Source: Clostridiales bacterium
GTDB lineage: Bacteria; Bacillota; Clostridia; Clostridiales; Caloramatoraceae
Direction: 5' to 3'
Assembly (NCBI GenBank): GCA_026416355.1
Contig: JAOAFH010000111.1
Coordinates: forward strand, 1-10,032
DNA length: 10,032 nt
Under the pieces are notes generated by a model. That model searched no databases, was not told the DNA's origin, and saw nothing but the letters and a program-made list of their open reading frames with translations. How positions within the stretch are numbered: the first letter of the stretch is position 1; each line of letters opens with the position of its first letter. The translations under genes and the position numbers were made by a program. Below are positions 5,849 to 10,032 of the stretch, one piece after another.

Positions 5849-6062
5849 AAATTGAATGAATGTTCACTTTTCCAAGGAGTAGTAAGAATTTACGACATTA
5901 AGAGAGCTGGTGGTTGGTGTGAACCAGTTGTACGAAATTCTGAACTTGCCTTGATATATGAAAAGTAGGGAGACCTATAGATCTTTGAGTGGGCTTTTGC
6001 CAAATAGGGTGGTACCGCGAGTCAAAGTCTCGTCCCTATATTTAGGGATAGAGGCTTTTTTT
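5849..6062 (+). promoter_or_regulatory. T-box leader of leuS, leucine-type (CUU specifier)
   Basis: T-box RNAs sense uncharged tRNA and then let transcription continue. The T-box sequence AGGGTGGTACCGCG lies at 6006-6019. Stem I is built from ACTTTTC (5866-5872) with GAAAAGT (5960-5966), AAGG (5874-5877) with CCTT (5949-5952), and AGAATT (5885-5890) with AATTCT (5936-5941). The loop left open holds AGTA on one side and GAA-CTT-G (5942-5948) on the other, so the specifier is CTT (5945-5947), a leucine codon. The distal arm pairs CTGGT (5907-5911) with ACCAG (5923-5927). The bulge TGGT (6010-6013) complements the tRNA end ACCA, which fits the A discriminator base of tRNA-Leu. In the antiterminator, TAGGG (6005-6009) pairs with CCCTA (6034-6038). 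Confidence 0.95.
6027..6062 (+). terminator. T-box attenuator terminator before leuS
   Basis: TCCCTA (6033-6038) pairs with TAGGGA (6043-6048), extended by GTCTC (6027-6031) with GAGGC (6051-6055), then seven T residues (6056-6062). It uses the CCCTA strand needed for the antiterminator, so the two folds exclude each other. It should form when tRNA-Leu is charged. Confidence 0.92.
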
Positions 6063-6095
6063 ATATGTTTAAAATATTAACAGGAGGGAAAATAG

Positions 6096-8567
6096 ATGGC
6101 TTTTTACGACTACGAAAAAATTGAGAGAAAATGGCAAGAAAAATGGAATGACAAGAACAATTTTCATGGTGAAGATTTTTCAGAAAAACAAAAATATTAT
6201 ATGTTAGTAATGTTTCCTTACCCATCAGGAAAATTACATATGGGACATGTAAGAAATTATTCAATTGGTGATGTTATAGCAAGGGCTAAGAGAATGCAAG
6301 GTTTTAATGTACTACATCCTATCGGATTTGATGCTTTTGGGTTACCAGCAGAAAATGCAGCTATTAAACATGGAATTCCACCAAAGGAATGGACTATCAA
6401 TAATATGGCTGAAATGGAAGAACAACTAAAAAGATTAGGCTTTAGTTATGATTGGCAAAGAGAAGTAAAAACATGTCTACCTGATTATTATAAATGGACT
6501 CAATGGATGTTTTTACAAATGTATAAAAATGGTTTAGCATATAAGAAAAAATCATTTGTAAATTGGTGTCCATCATGTGAAACGGTGTTAGCAAATGAGC
6601 AAGTTGTAAATGGTGAATGTGAGAGATGTGGAACAGCTGTAGGTAAGAAAAATCTTGAACAATGGTATTTTAAAATTACTGATTATGCAGAAAAACTACT
6701 AAATGATATTGAAAAGTTAAAGGGTTGGCCAGAAAAAGTAAAAACAATGCAAGAAAATTGGATAGGAAAAAGTACTGGTGCTCTAATTGATTTTTCAATA
6801 GAAGGTAGAGAAGAAAAGATTAAAGTATTTACGACAAGACCTGACACAGTATTTGGCGTTACATATGTTGTTTTAGCACCAGAGCATCCACTTGTAAAGG
6901 AATTGGCAAAAGGAACAGAATATGAAACGCAAGTAAATGAGTTTATAGAAAAAATGCAATTTATAAATGAAGTTACAAGAACTTCAAGTGACCTAGAAAA
7001 AGAAGGCGTTTTTACTGGAGCATATGCGATAAATCCTGCAAATGGAGAAAGAATTCCAATATTAACAGCAAATTATGTATTGCTTGAATATGGTACAGGA
7101 GCAGTAATGGCAGTTCCAGCACACGATGAGAGAGACTTTGATTTTGCTAAAAAGTATAATTTACCAATTAAGGTTGTAATAACTCCAGAAAACGAAGCTA
7201 TTGATATAAATAATATGAACTCTGCCTATACTGAAGATGGGTTAATGATAAATTCAGATAAATTTACAGGTATGAAAAATAGAGAAGCTTATAACAAAAT
7301 TGTTGAATTTCTAAAAGATAAAGGAGCAGCTGATTTTAAGGTTAACTATAGGTTGAGAGATTGGCTAATATCTAGACAACGTTACTGGGGAGCACCAATT
7401 CCAATGATTTATTGTGAAAAATGTGGTGAAGTTCCTGTGCCTGAAGAACAGCTACCAGTAATGTTGCCAGAAGATGTTGTATTTACTGGTAAAGGTGAAT
7501 CACCACTTACTACATCAGAAACATTTATGAATACTACATGTCCAAAGTGTGGTGGTAGAGCAACAAGGGAAAAGGATACTATGGATACGTTTGTATGTTC
7601 TTCTTGGTATTTCTTAAGATACACTGATGCTCTAAATAAAGAAAAAGCATTTGATTTCGATAAGGCAAAATATTGGATGGATGTTGATCAATATGTAGGT
7701 GGAGTTGAGCATGCAATTCTACATCTTTTATATTCAAGATTCTTTACAAAAGCACTTTATGACTTTAATATTTCACCTGTCGATGAGCCATTTAAGAATT
7801 TGCTAACACAGGGTATGGTTTTAAAAGATGGAGCTAAAATGTCAAAGTCAAAAGGTAATATAGTTAGCCCAGAAGAAATAATCAGTCAATATGGTGCAGA
7901 TACAGCTAGATTATTTATTATGTTTGCAGCTCCACCAGAAAGAGACCTTGAATGGAGTGATCAAGGAGTTGAAGGATGCTTTAGATTTTTAAACAGAGTA
8001 TGGAGATTAGTCGATGAACTAGCACCAAAATGTAAAGAAGTTAAATCATTAGATAAAACAAAATTAACAAAAGAAGATAAGGAATTAAGAAGAATATTAC
8101 ATAATGTAATTAAGAAGGTAACTGAAGATGTAACAGAAAGATTTAATTTCAACACAGCAATAAGTTCAACAATGGAACTTGTAAATGCTTTATATCAATA
8201 TAAAGAGAAAGAAAATGCTAATGTTGAAGTTCTAGCAGAAGCTATTAAAAATCTAATACTTTTACTTGCTCCATTCGTACCACATATTACTGAAGAACTG
8301 TGGGAAATGATGGGCAATACGAGAAGTGTCCATGAAGAAATGTGGCCAAATTATGATGAAGATGCATTGGTTAGAGATGAAATAGAAATTGTTGTTCAAG
8401 TTAATGGTAAGCTTAAAGGCAAAATATTGGTTCCTGCTAATGCAAATAATGAAGAGGTACTTTCAATAGCAAAATCAGATGAAAAAATAATGCAAAGCAT
8501 ACAAGATAAACAAATTGTTAAAGAAATAGTGGTTCCAGGCAAAATAGTAAACATAGTTGTAAAGTAA
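6096..8567 (+). CDS. leuS: Leucyl-tRNA synthetase, bacterial type
   Basis: LeuRS charges tRNA-Leu with leucine in the cytoplasm. The 823-residue protein is full length for the bacterial family. Class I motifs are HMGH (48-51, within PYPSGKLHMGH) and KMSKS (581-585). The CP1 editing domain (about 220-415), which removes mischarged amino acids, has the threonine-rich TTRPDT (246-251) and AHDERDFDF with the conserved Asp344. Two Cys pairs suggest a zinc ribbon at C158/C161 with C175/C178, and a second at C440/C443 with C482/C485. The tRNA-binding helical domain and the C-terminal domain (VQVNGKLKGKI near the end) are intact. AGGAGGG precedes the ATG. It is transcribed alone behind a leucine T-box. 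Confidence 0.98.
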   Translation: MAFYDYEKIERKWQEKWNDKNNFHGEDFSEKQKYYMLVMFPYPSGKLHMGHVRNYSIGDVIARAKRMQGFNVLHPIGFDAFGLPAENAAIKHGIPPKEWTINNMAEMEEQLKRLGFSYDWQREVKTCLPDYYKWTQWMFLQMYKNGLAYKKKSFVNWCPSCETVLANEQVVNGECERCGTAVGKKNLEQWYFKITDYAEKLLNDIEKLKGWPEKVKTMQENWIGKSTGALIDFSIEGREEKIKVFTTRPDTVFGVTYVVLAPEHPLVKELAKGTEYETQVNEFIEKMQFINEVTRTSSDLEKEGVFTGAYAINPANGERIPILTANYVLLEYGTGAVMAVPAHDERDFDFAKKYNLPIKVVITPENEAIDINNMNSAYTEDGLMINSDKFTGMKNREAYNKIVEFLKDKGAADFKVNYRLRDWLISRQRYWGAPIPMIYCEKCGEVPVPEEQLPVMLPEDVVFTGKGESPLTTSETFMNTTCPKCGGRATREKDTMDTFVCSSWYFLRYTDALNKEKAFDFDKAKYWMDVDQYVGGVEHAILHLLYSRFFTKALYDFNISPVDEPFKNLLTQGMVLKDGAKMSKSKGNIVSPEEIISQYGADTARLFIMFAAPPERDLEWSDQGVEGCFRFLNRVWRLVDELAPKCKEVKSLDKTKLTKEDKELRRILHNVIKKVTEDVTERFNFNTAISSTMELVNALYQYKEKENANVEVLAEAIKNLILLLAPFVPHITEELWEMMGNTRSVHEEMWPNYDEDALVRDEIEIVVQVNGKLKGKILVPANANNEEVLSIAKSDEKIMQSIQDKQIVKEIVVPGKIVNIVVK

Positions 8568-8590
8568 TAAAATGAAATACTAAATATATA

Positions 8591-8683
8591 TTTAAAGAGA
8601 GGTATAATCAATTCTAAGTATAGATATATTATTTAAATTATACGTCTTTTACTTCATCAATTGATTATAAGCTCTCTTTTAAA
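8591..8683. repeat. Long imperfect inverted repeat after leuS
   Basis: Three paired blocks make a stem of about 22 bp. TATAATCAATT (8603-8613) pairs with AATTGATTATA (8659-8669). GAGAG (8597-8601) pairs with CTCTC (8672-8676). TTTAAA (8591-8596) pairs with TTTTAAA (8677-8683), which has one bulged T. The 45-base loop has a further AAGTA/TACTT pair (8616-8620 with 8650-8654). It may act as the leuS terminator, although the T run is only four bases and the loop is large. It could instead be a small non-coding mobile remnant (MITE-like) or a structured RNA. No flanking target duplication is evident. Confidence 0.65.
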
Positions 8684-8782
8684 TTGTGATTAGCTTATTA
8701 TTAAAATTAATACGGTTTATTAATTGAAATATAAATTATATTGAGTTATATATTGCATAGATATAATATTATGAAATTTAAA

Positions 8783-8811
8783 TTGCAAAAATTATAAATA
8801 AGGTTTATAAT
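8783..8811 (+). promoter_or_regulatory. Promoter of ridA
   Basis: TTGCAA (8783-8788) and a perfect TATAAT (8806-8811) are separated by 17 bases. Transcription would begin near 8818, leaving a 25-base leader with AGGAGGT (8829-8835) seven bases before the ridA ATG. Confidence 0.7.
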
Positions 8812-8842
8812 TAAAATATAATGGCATTAGGAGGTAAATATT

Positions 8843-9229
8843 ATGGAAAAAGTAGTAATTAGCACAAATAATGCACCAGCAGCAATTGGACCATATTCAC
8901 AAGCAATAAGATTTGGAAATATGGTGTTTACTTCAGGACAAATTCCACTAAATCCACAAACTGGGGAATTAGTTGTAGATGATGTAAGAAAAGCTGCAAG
9001 ACAATCATTAGAAAATGTTAAAGCTATATTAGAAGCAGCAGGAACATCAATGGATAATGTAATTAAAACTGTGATTTTCCTTAAGGATATAAATGATTTT
9101 GCTGCTGTTAATGAAGTTTATGGTGAATATTTTAAAGAAAAAATGCCAGCAAGATCAACTGTTCAAGTAGGTAAACTTCCAAAGGATGCACTAGTTGAAA
9201 TAGAAGCGATTGCGTACATAGCTGAATAA
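8843..9229 (+). CDS. ridA: RidA family 2-iminobutanoate/2-iminopropanoate deaminase
   Basis: RidA hydrolyses reactive enamines and imines (such as 2-aminoacrylate) released by PLP enzymes acting on serine, threonine or cysteine, and so protects other PLP enzymes. The 128-residue product is full length. It shows the family signature: GPYSQA (16-21), FTSGQIPLNPQTGE (29-42), QSLENVKAILEAAG (54-67), and PARSTVQV with the substrate-binding Arg104, then E119 in the last conserved block (VEIEAIA). These residues mark the active RidA subgroup rather than the RutC-like or inactive ones. It has its own promoter and terminator, so it is probably transcribed alone. Confidence 0.95.
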   Translation: MEKVVISTNNAPAAIGPYSQAIRFGNMVFTSGQIPLNPQTGELVVDDVRKAARQSLENVKAILEAAGTSMDNVIKTVIFLKDINDFAAVNEVYGEYFKEKMPARSTVQVGKLPKDALVEIEAIAYIAE

Positions 9230-9268
9230 AAAATAGAACTCATAGGTTTTCTATGAGTTCTATTTTTT
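9228..9268. terminator. Bidirectional terminator between ridA and the carboxypeptidase gene
   Basis: A perfect 18-bp inverted repeat pairs 9228-9245 with 9251-9268 around the loop GTTTT. The core is ATAGAACTCATAG with CTATGAGTTCTAT, flanked by six A and six T, so both strands end in a T run. It begins in the ridA stop codon and contains the stop codon of the convergent gene (9260-9262). Confidence 0.93.
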
Positions 9269-10032
9269 ATATTTTCTTTTATATTTTCGATAAAAGCCAC
9301 GAATTGTAAATAAGCTTATCAAAGATATGAAGACGTATTTATAAGAATTTCTAAATTTAGTTACATATTGATTATTGGTTGTTTTTTCTATTATTTTAGA
9401 TTTAGAAATATACTCACTTCCTGCTATTAAATCAATTGTTTTAATTACATTTCCATCTAAAAGTAGTTCAACTTTACCTACGACTTGATTTTTTGTAATA
9501 TTTTCAAAGTTGTTTTCTAACTTAATATTTTGTGTAGGAATTTTATTTTCGGTATTTAGTTTTAAATAGTGATAATCTTCTTTTGGATAAACAGGTATGT
9601 TTACTTCACCATTATTTAATTTTAAATATGTAATAACATTGTCTTTGCTTAGTATTTGTACTTGTTTGAAATTGTTAAAACCATATTCAAAAAGTTTTAC
9701 AATATCAGGATAGATAACAGAATCACTTTTTAAAGCTACCGCTATTAAATTAACATCATCTTTAGTTGCTGAACCAACAAATGTATGTCTAGATTTTATT
9801 GTATAACCAGTTTTCATACCAGTTGCATACTTATAATAATATTTACCACCAGTCCAAAGTAGTTTGTTGTGATTGTTTAAATATCTAATTTGAGATTGTT
9901 TGTTTGTAGGCTCAATTCTATAGTTTTTAGTTGAAATTATTTTTCTAAATGTTTCATTTGACATAGCTTGTTTTGATATTAATGCTAAATCATATGCTGT
10001 TGTATAGTGATTATCATTATATAATCCATGTG
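9260..10032 (-). CDS. D-alanyl-D-alanine carboxypeptidase (peptidase S11), 5' part outside the window
   Basis: This low-molecular-weight penicillin-binding protein trims the terminal D-Ala from peptidoglycan stem peptides outside the membrane. The frame stays open to the window edge. The first residues seen are HGLYNDNHYTTAYDLALISK (10030 down to 9971), which match the block following the SxN motif in S11 enzymes. The gene therefore starts beyond 10032, not at the internal Met at 9964. The KTG motif is at 9814-9806 (GMKTGYT), followed by HTFVGSA. A beta-rich PBP5_C-like domain and a C-terminal membrane segment with a strongly basic tail (RKYKRKYKK) complete it. The SxxK and SxN motifs lie outside the window. 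It is convergent with ridA. DacF- or DacB-like subtype cannot be decided. Confidence 0.92.
   Translation of the reverse strand, partial: HGLYNDNHYTTAYDLALISKQAMSNETFRKIISTKNYRIEPTNKQSQIRYLNNHNKLLWTGGKYYYKYATGMKTGYTIKSRHTFVGSATKDDVNLIAVALKSDSVIYPDIVKLFEYGFNNFKQVQILSKDNVITYLKLNNGEVNIPVYPKEDYHYLKLNTENKIPTQNIKLENNFENITKNQVVGKVELLLDGNVIKTIDLIAGSEYISKSKIIEKTTNNQYVTKFRNSYKYVFISLISLFTIRGFYRKYKRKYKK

Larger units (their letters stand above)
8568..8842. other. Very AT-rich intergenic region between leuS and ridA
   Basis: This 275-base gap has no credible gene on either strand. Its left part holds a long imperfect inverted repeat (8591-8683). Its right part (8684-8842) is almost only A and T, with several TATAAT-like hexamers (for example 8762-8767, whose nearest -35, TTGAGT at 8741-8746, is only 15 bases away) and the more convincing ridA promoter. 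No standard riboswitch or tRNA is recognisable. Confidence 0.7.

Noticed and set aside
9260..9964. Carboxypeptidase gene starting at the Met at 9964
   Set aside because: The frame stays open to the window edge and the upstream codons encode conserved S11 peptidase residues (HGL, TTAYDLA), so 9964 is an internal Met and the gene is cut by the window.
1..10032. Accessory or defence system, prophage or mobile island
   Set aside because: All genes are conserved housekeeping genes in a gene order common in Firmicutes, with no transposase, integrase, toxin-antitoxin pair or CRISPR repeats seen.

Overview
The window is AT-rich DNA from the chromosome of a low-GC Gram-positive bacterium, most likely an anaerobic clostridium in the broad sense (Clostridia or Tissierellia). 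The evidence is the gene order (rplU-rpmA-spo0B-obg-yhbY-nadD-yqeK-LCP-rsfS-leuS), strong AGGAGG ribosome binding sites, a T-box leader on leuS and a probable L21 leader on rplU. A Spo0B-like phosphotransferase gene suggests an endospore former or a recent descendant of one. I cannot name the species. Nearly every gene is a conserved housekeeping gene, and I see no phage, insertion sequence, CRISPR array or accessory island.

Layout. Positions 1-772 hold a ribosomal protein unit: promoter, probable L21 leader, rplU (L21), rpmA (L27) and a strong terminator. Positions 774-3041 hold a second unit: a promoter whose -10 overlaps a perfect 10-bp inverted repeat, then spo0B-like, obg and yhbY, closed by a 19-bp-stem terminator. 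Positions 3032-5809 hold nadD, yqeK, an LCP-family cell-wall ligase gene and rsfS; the first three are tightly packed or overlapping. Positions 5814-8567 hold leuS behind a consensus promoter and a leucine T-box with a CUU specifier. Positions 8568-8842 are a very AT-rich gap with a long imperfect inverted repeat and the ridA promoter. ridA follows, then a bidirectional terminator shared with a convergent D-alanyl-D-alanine carboxypeptidase gene that runs off the right edge.

How the genes fit together. Several act on ribosome production and its control: L21 and L27 (50S proteins), Obg and YhbY (50S assembly), RsfS (keeps 50S and 30S apart in starvation) and LeuRS (tRNA charging). NadD makes NAD and YqeK degrades Ap4A. 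The LCP protein and the carboxypeptidase work on the cell wall. Spo0B links the locus to sporulation signalling, as in the Bacillus subtilis rpmA-spo0B-obg arrangement.

Most notable points: (1) the Prp protease gene usual between rplU and rpmA is missing, and L27 also lacks the N-terminal extension Prp removes, a matched pair of losses; (2) a Spo0B-like gene is kept in a clostridial-type genome; (3) an operator-like dyad lies on the spo0B-obg promoter; (4) a 93-nt inverted-repeat element lies after leuS. I found no clearly new biological system.
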